Assembly (NCBI GenBank): GCA_024693135.1
Contig: JAILLN010000018.1
Coordinates: 1 to 41,417 of the forward strand
Direction of reading: 5' to 3'
Length of the DNA: 41,417 bases
Origin: Lachnospiraceae bacterium
GTDB lineage: Bacteria; Bacillota; Clostridia; Lachnospirales; Lachnospiraceae
The translations under genes and the position numbers were made by a program. The stretch's first letter is position 1. The number at the start of each line of letters is the position of its first letter. The notes beneath the pieces were generated by a model that was not told the DNA's origin, ran no database searches, and saw only the letters and a program-made list of their open reading frames with translations. Shown here in pieces: positions 26,338 through 34,840 of this stretch.

Positions 26338-26931
26338 ATGGCAGTAAATAGAGAACCTGTTCTGAAAAGGTGCAGATCCCTTGGATTAGATCCCACAGTA
26401 CTGGGATATGACAAGAAATCAAACCGCGAAGTCAGAAGAACCGGAAAAAAGATCAGTGAGTATGGGCTTCAGCTTAGAGAGAAGCAGAAGGCCAAGTTTA
26501 TCTATGGCGTGCTGGAGAAGCCTTTCCGGAATTATTACAAAAAAGCAGACCGGATGAAGGGCATGACAGGTACCAACCTGATGATCATGCTGGAGAGCCG
26601 GCTGGATAACGTGATATACCGCCTCGGATTTGCGAGGACCAGAAGGGAAGCGCGTCAGATGGTAGATCATAAGATGTTTACCATCAATGGCAAGGGAGTT
26701 AATATCCCCTCCTATCAGATCAAGGCAGGGGACGTGATTGAGGTAAAAGAGAAAAAGAGATCCTCCCAGCACTTCAAGGATATTTTCGAAGTGACTGCAG
26801 GCAGGACGGTACCGGCCTGGCTCACAGCCGACCAGGAGAGCTTCAAGGGCAGTGTAGTGGCTCTTCCCACCAGGGATGAGATCGACGTGCCTGTCAATGA
26901 GACCATGATCGTCGAGCTCTATTCCAAGTAA
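26338..26931 (+). CDS. rpsD: 30S ribosomal protein S4, without zinc ligands
   Basis: S4 starts 30S assembly and acts as an autoregulator in several bacteria. The N-terminal domain lacks the four-cysteine cluster of the zinc form; only C13 is near that position ([15 protein letters not shown]). The rest is standard: [19 protein letters not shown], the S4 RNA-binding domain [20 protein letters not shown] with [19 protein letters not shown], and the C-terminal [13 protein letters not shown]. Length 197. GAGGAGAA precedes ATG 26338. Confidence 0.96.
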   Translation: MAVNREPVLKRCRSLGLDPTVLGYDKKSNREVRRTGKKISEYGLQLREKQKAKFIYGVLEKPFRNYYKKADRMKGMTGTNLMIMLESRLDNVIYRLGFARTRREARQMVDHKMFTINGKGVNIPSYQIKAGDVIEVKEKKRSSQHFKDIFEVTAGRTVPAWLTADQESFKGSVVALPTRDEIDVPVNETMIVELYSK

Positions 26932-27001
26932 TACCGTCACGTTCCGTCGGCAGTCCTTCTGGGCTGTCGTGGCTCTGAACTGAATAAGGAGGTACTTCGA
27001 A

Positions 27002-27970
27002 TTGTTGGAATTTGAAAAACCAAAGATTGAGATACTTGATGTTTCGGAGGACAAAAAGTATGCAAGGTTTGTATGCCAGCCCCTGGAAAGAGGATATGGC
27101 ATCACCCTTGGCAATTCCCTGAGAAGGATCATGCTTTCATCCCTTCCCGGGACAGCGGTCAGCCAGATCAAGATAGACGGAGTGCTCCATGAGTTTTCTT
27201 CCATCCCTGGAGTGAAAGAGGATGTTACGGAGATCGTGCTCAATGTAAAGAACATCGCGATCCGCAACAACAGCAGCCAGAAGGATGAGATCAAGACGGC
27301 CTATATCGAGTACGAAGGCGAGGGCGAGGTGACTGCCGCCGATATCCAGTGTGACCAGGATATCGAGATCGTCAATAAAGACCAGCACATCGCCACCTTA
27401 AGCGGCGGCAAGGATACGAAGCTCTATATGGAGCTGACCATCAGCAACGGCCGGGGCTACCGGAGCGCGGATGACAATAAGTCCGCCGACCTGCCCATCG
27501 GGATGATCGCCATCGATTCGATTTACACGCCGGTAGAGCGCGTCAATATGAGCGTGGAGAATACCCGTGTGGGCCAGCAGACCGACTTTGACAAGCTGAC
27601 ATTGGATGTATATACCAACGGCACCCTGACTCCGGAGGAGGCAGTGAGCCTGGCGGCGAAGGTGCTCAATGAGCATCTGAACCTCTTCGTGGATCTGTCT
27701 GAAGCGGCATCCAGGACAGAGGTCATGACCTCCCGCAAGGAGGATGCCAAGGTGGATGTGCGCAGCATGAGCATCGATGAGCTGGAGCTTTCGGTGCGTT
27801 CCTACAACTGCCTGAAGAGGGCGGGCATCAATACCGTGGCTGAGCTTACCAATAAGACCAGCGATGATATGATGAAGGTACGCAACCTGGGGCGCAAGTC
27901 TTTAGATGAAGTGCTGGCAAAGCTGAAGGAGCTTGGGCTTGAGCTCAGTCCTTCCGAGGAATCCAACTAA
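27002..27970 (+). CDS. rpoA: RNA polymerase subunit alpha (TTG start)
   Basis: RpoA dimerises to start RNA polymerase assembly, and its C-terminal domain binds UP elements and activators. The N-terminal domain (about residues 1-230) has [20 protein letters not shown] and [20 protein letters not shown]. The C-terminal domain (from about 250) contains [20 protein letters not shown] and [20 protein letters not shown]. The start is TTG 27002, nine bases after AAGGAGG (26986-26992); no ATG is available before conserved sequence. Length 322 with TTG as M. Confidence 0.96.
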   Translation: MLEFEKPKIEILDVSEDKKYARFVCQPLERGYGITLGNSLRRIMLSSLPGTAVSQIKIDGVLHEFSSIPGVKEDVTEIVLNVKNIAIRNNSSQKDEIKTAYIEYEGEGEVTAADIQCDQDIEIVNKDQHIATLSGGKDTKLYMELTISNGRGYRSADDNKSADLPIGMIAIDSIYTPVERVNMSVENTRVGQQTDFDKLTLDVYTNGTLTPEEAVSLAAKVLNEHLNLFVDLSEAASRTEVMTSRKEDAKVDVRSMSIDELELSVRSYNCLKRAGINTVAELTNKTSDDMMKVRNLGRKSLDEVLAKLKELGLELSPSEESN

Positions 27971-28085
27971 GAACCAGTTACACGGTTCTGCGGTAAAGCC
28001 GATGAGTACGCAGGACCCCTCAGGACAGGGATCGTAAGACCGAAGAAGCGGATCTCGTCCAAAATGAGAAAAGGAGAAGAAAGAA

Positions 28086-28616
28086 ATGGGACGTAAATTA
28101 GGCAGGACAGCATCGCAGAGGAAGGCTCTCTTAAGGAATCAGGTTACGGCGCTGATCCATCACGGCAGGATCGTGACCACGGCCGCAAGGGCAGAGGAAG
28201 TACAGAAGATCGCAGAGCATGTGATCGCTCTGGCCATTCCGGAGAGAGATAATTATACCACCCAGAAGGTGACCGTGAAGGTCGCCCGCAAGGATAAGGA
28301 CAATAAGCGGATCAAGGAAGAGAAGGACGGCAAGATGGTGGCCGTCTATGATGAGGTGGAGAAGGAGATCAAGAAGGATAATCCTTCCAGGCTTCATGCA
28401 AGGATGCAGATCATGAGGGTGCTTTATCCCGTGACCGATGTGCCGAAGAAGGGCGCAGGACGCAAGCGGAATACAAAAAAGGTGGATCTTGTAGCGAAGC
28501 TTTTCGATGAGATCGCTCCGAAGTATGCTGACCGGAAGGGTGGATATACCCGGATCGTCAAGATCGGGCCCCGTAAGGGAGATGCGGCAATGGAAGTACT
28601 GATCGAGCTGGTGTAA
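28086..28616 (+). CDS. rplQ: 50S ribosomal protein L17, with a ~50-residue insertion
   Basis: L17 lies near the exit tunnel. The conserved ends are present: [20 protein letters not shown] at the start and [20 protein letters not shown] near the end. Compared with a typical ~120-residue L17, there is an insertion from about residue 51 to 100, very rich in Lys, Asp and Glu, between IALA and SRLHARMQ. I believe related Lachnospiraceae carry similar insertions, but this is from memory. Last gene of the super-operon, followed by a terminator-like hairpin. Confidence 0.95.
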   Translation: MGRKLGRTASQRKALLRNQVTALIHHGRIVTTAARAEEVQKIAEHVIALAIPERDNYTTQKVTVKVARKDKDNKRIKEEKDGKMVAVYDEVEKEIKKDNPSRLHARMQIMRVLYPVTDVPKKGAGRKRNTKKVDLVAKLFDEIAPKYADRKGGYTRIVKIGPRKGDAAMEVLIELV

Positions 28617-28643
28617 GCCGTACCGGCTGCAGGCTGAATGACC

Positions 28644-28684
28644 GGGGGGAGGAACAGCGGTTCCTTCCCCCTTTCAAATTTTTA
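28644..28684 (+). terminator. Terminator of the r-protein super-operon
   Basis: GGGGGGAGGAAC (28644-28655) pairs with GTTCCTTCCCCC (28660-28671) around an AGCG loop, with one bulge, and is followed by TTTCAAATTTTT. ecfA1 starts only three bases after this T-rich end, so some readthrough is probable. Confidence 0.7.
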
Positions 28685-28686
28685 GG

Positions 28687-29553
28687 ATGAAAATGGCGAT
28701 CGTCGAAGCAGAAAAACTGGCATATGAATATATCCGCAGGGATGATGAAGGCAATGTGGATGGAGTGGTCCGTGCCCTGGACGGAGTAGACCTGAAGGTG
28801 GAGAGGGGGCAGTTTATCGCCGTGCTGGGAGGAAACGGTTCCGGCAAATCCACCCTGGCGAAGCATATCAATGCCATACTTTATCCGGCGGAGGGTACCG
28901 TGACCGTGGACGGGCTGGATACCTCCAAGGAGGAGAATATCTGGGAGATCCGCCAGAAGGCCGGCATGGTCTTCCAGAATCCGGACAACCAGATCATCGG
29001 CTCCGTGGTAGAGGAGGATGTGGGCTTTGGGCCGGAGAATATGGGCATCCCCACGAAAGAGATCTGGGAAAGGGTAGACGAATCCCTGAAGATCCTGGGG
29101 ATGGACGAATACCGGAAGCATTCCCCAAGCCGGCTCTCCGGCGGGCAGAAGCAGAGAGTGGCCATCGCGGGAGTCGTAGCCATGCATCCCTCCTGCATCA
29201 TTATGGATGAGCCCACGGCCATGCTGGATCCCAGCGGGCGCCGGGAGGTGATCCGGGCCGCCAGGGCGCTGAACGACGTGGAAAAAATCACCGTTATCCT
29301 CATTACCCACTATATGGAGGAAGTGATCCATGCAGACCGTGTTTTTGTCATGGATCATGGCAGGATAGCCATGAGCGGCACCCCAAGGGAGATCTTTTCC
29401 CGGGTGGAGGAGCTCAAAAAGCTCCGGCTGGATGTGCCCCAGGCGACCATGCTGTCCTATGAGCTGAAGGCGGCAGGGCTTCCTCTGCCGGACGGCATCC
29501 TTTCAGAAGAAGAGCTGGTGGACAAGCTATGTCAATTATATGTGACCATGTAA
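28687..29553 (+). CDS. ecfA1: Energy-coupling factor transporter ATPase EcfA1
   Basis: EcfA1 is one of two ATPases that energise ECF-type vitamin and metal importers with EcfT and exchangeable S components. Walker A is GGNGSGKST (residues 48-56), the signature LSGGQKQRVAIAG, Walker B CIIMDEPTAMLDP, and the switch histidine follows in LITHYMEE. Length 288. ATG 28687 has only a weak TTTTAGG ahead of it; an in-frame ATG two codons on is possible. The gene overlaps ecfA2 by 25 bases. No S component is encoded in the window, which is normal for a shared (group II) module. Confidence 0.94.
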   Translation: MKMAIVEAEKLAYEYIRRDDEGNVDGVVRALDGVDLKVERGQFIAVLGGNGSGKSTLAKHINAILYPAEGTVTVDGLDTSKEENIWEIRQKAGMVFQNPDNQIIGSVVEEDVGFGPENMGIPTKEIWERVDESLKILGMDEYRKHSPSRLSGGQKQRVAIAGVVAMHPSCIIMDEPTAMLDPSGRREVIRAARALNDVEKITVILITHYMEEVIHADRVFVMDHGRIAMSGTPREIFSRVEELKKLRLDVPQATMLSYELKAAGLPLPDGILSEEELVDKLCQLYVTM

Positions 29554-30374
29554 CCTACTATTACGGTAAGGGCACCTCCGATGAGGTCTGTGCCTTAAAG
29601 GACGTCTCCTTCCAGATCAAGGATGGAGAGTATGTGGGCCTCATCGGCCATACCGGCTGCGGCAAGTCCACGCTGGTGCAGCATCTGAACGGCCTTTTGA
29701 AGGCAAGCTCCGGGCATATCTATTACAACGGAGCCGATATCTACGACGAAGATTACCGCATGAAGGAGCTGAGGGGCAGGGTCGGCCTGGTATTTCAGTA
29801 TCCGGAGCATCAGCTTTTTGAAGAAAGCGTTTTTAAGGACGTGGCCTTCGGGCCGGCTAATCTCGGGCTTTCCAAGTCAGAGGCAGAGCTCCGCTCCTAT
29901 GAAGCCTTGAAGAGCGTGGGGCTTCAGGACGAATACTTCTATGTCTCCCCCTTTGACCTTTCCGGAGGCCAGAAAAGGCGTGTCGCCATAGCAGGGGTGC
30001 TTGCCTTGAAGCCAGAGGTCCTGATCCTGGATGAGCCCACGGCAGGATTGGATCCCGAGGGCAGGGATGAGATCCTCGGCCTGGTAAAACGCCTTCATCA
30101 GGAGGGCATTACCATCATCCTGGTTTCCCACAGCATGGAGGATGTGGCAGACAATGCCGGCCGGGTCATCGTCATGGACAAGGGAGAGATCCTGATGAAC
30201 GGCACGCCGGAATCCGTCTTCACCCGGATCGGGGATCTGGAGAAGATCGGCCTGGCGGCGCCCGGAGTGACATATATCATGCATAAGCTGAAGGAGAGGG
30301 GGATCCCGGTGGAAACAGGGGCAACGACGCTTGATATGGCAAGGGAAGAGATCCTGAGGGTATTTGCGGGATGA
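29529..30374 (+). CDS. ecfA2: Energy-coupling factor transporter ATPase EcfA2
   Basis: The second ATPase of the ECF module. Walker A GHTGCGKST, a Q-loop VGLVFQYPEHQLFEESV typical of EcfA2, signature LSGGQKRRVAIAG, Walker B VLILDEPTAGLDPEG and VSHSMEDVA. Length 281. It starts inside the end of ecfA1 and its stop overlaps ecfT (ATGA), so the three genes are translated as a coupled unit. Confidence 0.95.
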   Translation: MSIICDHVTYYYGKGTSDEVCALKDVSFQIKDGEYVGLIGHTGCGKSTLVQHLNGLLKASSGHIYYNGADIYDEDYRMKELRGRVGLVFQYPEHQLFEESVFKDVAFGPANLGLSKSEAELRSYEALKSVGLQDEYFYVSPFDLSGGQKRRVAIAGVLALKPEVLILDEPTAGLDPEGRDEILGLVKRLHQEGITIILVSHSMEDVADNAGRVIVMDKGEILMNGTPESVFTRIGDLEKIGLAAPGVTYIMHKLKERGIPVETGATTLDMAREEILRVFAG

Positions 30375-31177
30375 TCCGGGATATCACGCTTGGCCAGTAT
30401 TATCATACAGAATCCCTGCTTCATGCCCTGGATCCCAGGGTGAAGCTTACCGGCACCCTGATCTATATCATCTCCCTCTTTGCCGCGGACAACGTGACAG
30501 CCTATCTCGTGGCCGCATTGTTTTTGACCGCCATGATCGTCATGTCCAGAGTGCCCTTATCCTTCATCGTGAGGGGGATGAAGGCCGTGGCGGTGATCCT
30601 CTGCATCACGGTCATCTTCAACCTGTTTCTGACGCCGGGGATCCCGGCCTTTACCCTGTGGAAGCTCACCGTGACCTGGGAGGGGATCCGGGGAGCGTCT
30701 TATATGGCAGTCCGGCTTACCTTCCTGATCCTTGGTTCTTCCCTCATGACGCTTACTACTACGCCCAATAACCTGACAGACGGGATGGAGAGCCTGATGA
30801 AGCCGCTGAAGGCCATCCGGGTGCCCGTACATGAGATCGCCATGATGATGTCCATCGCCCTCCGGTTCATCCCGATCCTCTTGGAGGAAACAGACAAGAT
30901 CATGAAGGCACAGCAGGCCAGGGGAGCCGACTTTGAGACCGGGGGCATCATAAAGAGGGCAAAAAACATGGTACCGCTCCTGGTACCGCTCTTTATCTCG
31001 GCCTTCCGCAGGGCCAATGACCTGGCTCTTGCCATGGAAGCCCGCTGCTACAGGGGCGGGGAGGGCAGGACAAAGATGAAGCCCCTCGTCTATCACCGGA
31101 GGGATGTCATCGCTTATCTGGTGCTGGTCTTGTACCTTGCCGTCATCATTCTGGCAGGGAAGCTGGGGCCGCTATGA
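30371..31177 (+). CDS. ecfT: Energy-coupling factor transporter transmembrane protein EcfT
   Basis: EcfT is the membrane scaffold joining the two ATPases to the substrate-binding S component. It starts with DITLGQYYHTESLLHALDPR, a family signature, followed by hydrophobic helices. The two coupling-helix motifs that contact the ATPases are ARG in AQQARGADFE and its diverged second copy in MEARCYRGGEGRTK. Length 268, normal. It overlaps ecfA2 and truA by four bases each (ATGA). Confidence 0.95.
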   Translation: MIRDITLGQYYHTESLLHALDPRVKLTGTLIYIISLFAADNVTAYLVAALFLTAMIVMSRVPLSFIVRGMKAVAVILCITVIFNLFLTPGIPAFTLWKLTVTWEGIRGASYMAVRLTFLILGSSLMTLTTTPNNLTDGMESLMKPLKAIRVPVHEIAMMMSIALRFIPILLEETDKIMKAQQARGADFETGGIIKRAKNMVPLLVPLFISAFRRANDLALAMEARCYRGGEGRTKMKPLVYHRRDVIAYLVLVLYLAVIILAGKLGPL

Positions 31178-31932
31178 CAAGGCGGATCCTTCTGGAGGTG
31201 GCATACGATGGCACGGCCTATCATGGATACGCCTTTCAGGAGGGAGCAGATACCATTGAAGGCCGGCTGAATCAGGCCATCTCAGAGCTTGAAGGACGGC
31301 CTGCAGCCGTGATCGGAGCCAGCCGGACGGATGCGGGAGTGCATGCCCATAAGAACCTGGCCGTATTTGACACAGAGCACCGGATGGAAGCCGGGAGCTT
31401 CCGCCCTGCCTTAAACGTCAGGCTTCCGGAGGATATCCGGATCCGTGCATCCCGGGAAGTAAGACCCGGGTTTCATCCCAGAAAGGTCCGGACGGAAAAG
31501 ACCTATGTCTACCGGATCCTGAATACCGGAGAAAAAGATCCCATGCAGAGGCTCTATGCCCTGTATGTGGCCTATCCCTTAGACGAGGCGCGGATGCAGG
31601 AGGGAGCGGGATATCTTCTGGGGGAGCATGATTTCCGGAGCTTCTGCTCGGCCCATACCCAGGCCCAGACTACGGTAAGAGAGATCACGGGGATCCGGGT
31701 GGAGCGTGCGGGGGAAGAGATCCGGATCACGGTCCGGGGCCTCGGCTTTCTATATAATATGGTCCGGATCATCACAGGCACTCTTCTGGAGGTAGGCCGG
31801 GGAGCCATGGAGCCCTCACGGGTGGGGGAGATCCTGGCCGCATGCGACAGAACCCTGGCCGGACCTACCGTGCCGCCGCAGGGCCTCGTCCTGGAGGACA
31901 TCCGGATCCTCGATTATTCCAATAATGCTTGA
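31174..31932 (+). CDS. truA: tRNA pseudouridine(38-40) synthase TruA
   Basis: TruA makes pseudouridine at positions 38-40 of the tRNA anticodon stem. The catalytic aspartate is D53 in GASRTDAGVHAHKN. YDGTAYHGYAFQ at the N-terminus and FLYNMVRIITGTLLEVGRG near the C-terminus are conserved; 252 residues. It overlaps ecfT by four bases, and its stop codon overlaps the -35 element of the rplM promoter. Confidence 0.96.
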   Translation: MTRRILLEVAYDGTAYHGYAFQEGADTIEGRLNQAISELEGRPAAVIGASRTDAGVHAHKNLAVFDTEHRMEAGSFRPALNVRLPEDIRIRASREVRPGFHPRKVRTEKTYVYRILNTGEKDPMQRLYALYVAYPLDEARMQEGAGYLLGEHDFRSFCSAHTQAQTTVREITGIRVERAGEEIRITVRGLGFLYNMVRIITGTLLEVGRGAMEPSRVGEILAACDRTLAGPTVPPQGLVLEDIRILDYSNNA

Positions 31933-31957
31933 CATATCCAGGCGTGTAGTGTAAAAT
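31929..31957 (+). promoter_or_regulatory. Promoter of rplM-rpsI
   Basis: A perfect TTGACA (31929-31934) and TAAAAT (31952-31957) with a 17-base spacer. The -35 element spans the truA stop codon (31930-31932). The leader before rplM is about 120 nt; I see no described L13-leader fold that I can assert in it. Confidence 0.82.
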
Positions 31958-32082
31958 CTATCTTTGCACGGTCTGTGATTACCATAAATACAGCACGCGC
32001 AGCCTGCCAGACGGCCACAGCCCCGACCGCGGCAGACAAGACAGCAGAATTGTTACGTAGTGAATGTGTTTGGAGGAAGATC

Positions 32083-32511
32083 ATGAAGACATACATGGCA
32101 ACCGATTCTACCATAGAAAGAAAATGGTATGTGGTGGATGCAGAAGGCCAGACCTTAGGACGCCTTGCGGCCAACGTGGCGGCAGTGCTCCGCGGGAAGA
32201 ATAAGCCGACCTTCACGCCGTTCCTGGATACGGGAGATTACGTGATCGTAGTGAATGTGGACAAGATCAGGGTCACCGGCAGGAAGCTGGATCAGAAGGT
32301 TTATGTGCGGCATTCCGACTATGTCGGCGGCTTAAAGAAAGAGACGCTGAAGAATAAGCTGGCAAGAAGGCCTGAGCAGGTATTTGAGCTGGCGGTCAAG
32401 GGCATGCTCCCGAAGGGACCTCTTGGAAGACAGATGTTCAGGAAACTACATGTTTACGCGGGACCGGAGCACGATCACGCGGCACAGAAACCGGAAGAAC
32501 TGAAATTCTAA
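32083..32511 (+). CDS. rplM: 50S ribosomal protein L13
   Basis: L13 is an early 50S assembly protein. Conserved parts: [40 protein letters not shown], and [20 protein letters not shown]. Length 142. ATG 32083 follows TGGAGGAAG; the frame is open back to 31975 but the upstream part lies in the leader and is not L13-like. Confidence 0.97.
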   Translation: MKTYMATDSTIERKWYVVDAEGQTLGRLAANVAAVLRGKNKPTFTPFLDTGDYVIVVNVDKIRVTGRKLDQKVYVRHSDYVGGLKKETLKNKLARRPEQVFELAVKGMLPKGPLGRQMFRKLHVYAGPEHDHAAQKPEELKF

Positions 32512-32526
32512 GAGGAGGAGAGAATC

Positions 32527-32940
32527 ATGGCCGCAACGAAGAAAATAAAATCCAGTGACAGGTATTACGGCACCGGACGGAGAAAGAAATCAGTGGCAAG
32601 GGTGTATCTTTTCCCGGGAGACGGCAAGATCACCATCAATAAAAGAGATATCGACGACTATTTCGGCATGGAGACCTTAAAGACCATCGTCAGGCAGCCC
32701 CTGGTGGCCACCTCCACCGATGGGAAGTATGACGTTCAGGTCAATGTCTATGGCGGCGGTTATACCGGACAGGCAGGCGCCATCCGGCACGGGCTGTCCA
32801 GAGCCCTGCTCCAGGTAGATTCGGAGTACCGTGCCATCCTGAAGAAGGAAGGCTACCTGACCCGTGACCCTCGTATGAAAGAGAGAAAGAAATACGGTCT
32901 CAAGGCAGCAAGACGCGCACCCCAGTTCAGCAAGCGTTAA
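32527..32940 (+). CDS. rpsI: 30S ribosomal protein S9
   Basis: S9 reaches the P site with its basic C-terminal tail. [20 protein letters not shown], the core [19 protein letters not shown], and [20 protein letters not shown] ending in QFSKR are all standard. Length 137. AGAGGAGGAG precedes ATG 32527, 15 bases after rplM. Confidence 0.97.
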   Translation: MAATKKIKSSDRYYGTGRRKKSVARVYLFPGDGKITINKRDIDDYFGMETLKTIVRQPLVATSTDGKYDVQVNVYGGGYTGQAGAIRHGLSRALLQVDSEYRAILKKEGYLTRDPRMKERKKYGLKAARRAPQFSKR

Positions 32941-32951
32941 TCATTGCTTAC

Positions 32952-32986
32952 AAACCCCGAAAACTCACGGTTTCCGGGGTTTTTTC
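32952..32986 (+). terminator. Strong terminator after rpsI
   Basis: AACCCCGAAAAC pairs with GGTTTCCGGGGTT around a short TCAC loop, followed by a run of Ts (GGGGTTTTTT). Textbook intrinsic terminator. Confidence 0.9.
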
Positions 32987-33148
32987 ATGCCCGATTTTCA
33001 ACGGCCTTCTTTTATATACATCCAAGCAGCCTTACCATCTCCTTGTCTGATATGATACAATATGCTTTGCCTCATACGGCAGGATAAACCATATTCAGAA
33101 AAATCTAGAATTGAGGATCCATTGATGAACTATCTTAAGCAGGCTTCC

Positions 33149-33177
33149 TTGTCCATTTCCCGCGCATTTGATATACT
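33149..33177 (+). promoter_or_regulatory. Promoter of the HerA-XpaC-TelA operon
   Basis: TTGTCC (33149-33154) and TATACT (33172-33177) with a 17-base spacer, about 43 bases before the first gene. The preceding ~160 bases after the rpsI terminator hold nothing I can identify. Confidence 0.65.
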
Positions 33178-33219
33178 GAATGGCAGTTACCTTACAAACG
33201 ATCAAAAACGGGGTGGATT

Positions 33220-34830
33220 ATGATAAAGGATGGCAGGATCTGGATCGGAAAAAATGAGGCAGGAGGGGACATTTTCCTCAATCCGGGGATGGCAAACCGC
33301 CATGGTCTCATTGCTGGGGCCACGGGCACGGGAAAGACCGTGTCCTTAAAAGTCCTGGCCGAGGGCTTCTCGGAGCTTGGGGTGCCGGTCTTTCTGGCAG
33401 ATGTCAAGGGAGATCTGGCGGGGCTTTGCGTGCCCGGGGAAGACAGCCCGGACATGAAAGAGCGGATCGAACGGTTCGGCCTTGCCGGGGCGGGCTTCCG
33501 GTATGAGAGCTGTCCGGTCACCTTCTGGGATCTTTATGGCAAAAACGGGATCCAGCTTCGAAGCACCATTTCCGAGATGGGGCCGGTGCTCCTTTCCAGG
33601 ATCCTGGGGCTCAACGACCTGCAGGCTGACCTTCTGAATATCACCTTCAAGATCGCAGACGACGAGGGTCTCCTTCTTATCGATACCAAAGACCTGAAAT
33701 CCATGCTGAACTACGTATCCGACAATTCCAAGGAATTCGCCGCGGATTACGGCAATATCAGCAAGGTATCCATTGCCGCCATCATCCGGGCCCTGGTGTC
33801 CTTAGAGATGAAGGGCGGGGATGTCTTTTTCGGGGAGCCGGCCCTTTACGTACAGGACCTGCTTTCGATGGGAGAAGGGGGCAGGGGCATGATCCATGTG
33901 CTGGACAGCCAGAGCCTCATTCAGGATGCATCATTATATTCCACCTTCCTGCTCTGGCTCCTGTCCGAGCTCTTCGAAGCCCTTCCCGAGGTAGGCGATC
34001 TGGAAAAGCCGAAGCTGGTCTTTTTCTTTGATGAAGCGCATCTGCTGTTTGGCAGCGCCTCCAAGGCTCTCCTGGAAAAGATCGAGCAGGTGGTAAAGCT
34101 CATCCGCTCCAAGGGCGTAGGCGTATATTTCGTGACACAGAATCCCAGGGACATCCCGGACGGGGTGCTTTCCCAGCTTGGCAATAAGATCCAGCATGCC
34201 CTCCGGGCCTATACCCCGGCAGACCAGAAGGCGGTCCGTGCGGCGGCAGAATCCTTCCGGGAAAATCCGGACTTCGATACCTACGAGGCGATCATGGCCC
34301 TGGGCACGGGAGAGGCGGTGGTCTCTTTTCTCGGAGACGACGGAGTGCCGGAGATCGCCCAAAGGGCGGCGATACTGCCTCCGGAAACCGGATTTGGCGG
34401 CATCAGCGCTTCCCTTAGGGAGGATAAGATCAGGCAGAGCGCCTTCCATGCCCGTTATGCCGAAAGCGAGGATCCGGACTCGGCCTATGAATTCCTGAAG
34501 CGCAGGGGGGTCGAGGAGGAAGAAGCCAGGGAGGCGGAAAAAGCCGCGGCCGAGGAGGAAAAGCAGAGGGCAAAGCAGGAGGAAGCAGACCGGAAGGCCA
34601 GGGAAAAGGAAGAAGCAAAGAGGGCAAGGGAAGCCGAGAAGGAAAAAGAGAAGGATGAGCGGCGGAGAAAACAGGCCGCGAAATCCGTAGGCAATACGGT
34701 GGCAGGCACGGTGGGACGGGAAGTAGGAAAGCAGGTAGGAAAGGGCTTTGGCTCCTTCGGCAAGACACTGGGCGGCAATATGGGCGCCAGCATCGGCCGG
34801 GGGATCATGAGCACGCTGTTTAAATTTTAG
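33220..34830 (+). CDS. HerA/DUF853-type ATPase (YjgR-like)
   Basis: This is a HerA-FtsK superfamily ATPase of the DUF853 group (E. coli YjgR). The N-terminus reads WIGKNEAGGDIFLNPGMANR, then Walker A GATGTGKT (about residues 33-40) and FLADVKGDLAGL. Walker B is LVFFFDEAHLLFG (about 266-278), followed by GVGVYFVTQNPRDIPDGVLS, which fits the sensor region. From about residue 427 to 487 lies a highly charged Glu/Lys/Arg/Ala stretch predicted as coiled coil, then a glycine-rich tail ending MSTLFKF. The cellular role of this family is not established; the ATPase is likely hexameric by homology. GGGGTGG precedes ATG 33220. First gene of a four-gene operon, 10 bases before the XpaC-like gene. Confidence 0.9.
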   Translation: MIKDGRIWIGKNEAGGDIFLNPGMANRHGLIAGATGTGKTVSLKVLAEGFSELGVPVFLADVKGDLAGLCVPGEDSPDMKERIERFGLAGAGFRYESCPVTFWDLYGKNGIQLRSTISEMGPVLLSRILGLNDLQADLLNITFKIADDEGLLLIDTKDLKSMLNYVSDNSKEFAADYGNISKVSIAAIIRALVSLEMKGGDVFFGEPALYVQDLLSMGEGGRGMIHVLDSQSLIQDASLYSTFLLWLLSELFEALPEVGDLEKPKLVFFFDEAHLLFGSASKALLEKIEQVVKLIRSKGVGVYFVTQNPRDIPDGVLSQLGNKIQHALRAYTPADQKAVRAAAESFRENPDFDTYEAIMALGTGEAVVSFLGDDGVPEIAQRAAILPPETGFGGISASLREDKIRQSAFHARYAESEDPDSAYEFLKRRGVEEEEAREAEKAAAEEEKQRAKQEEADRKAREKEEAKRAREAEKEKEKDERRRKQAAKSVGNTVAGTVGREVGKQVGKGFGSFGKTLGGNMGASIGRGIMSTLFKF

Positions 34831-34840
34831 GAGTCAGACA

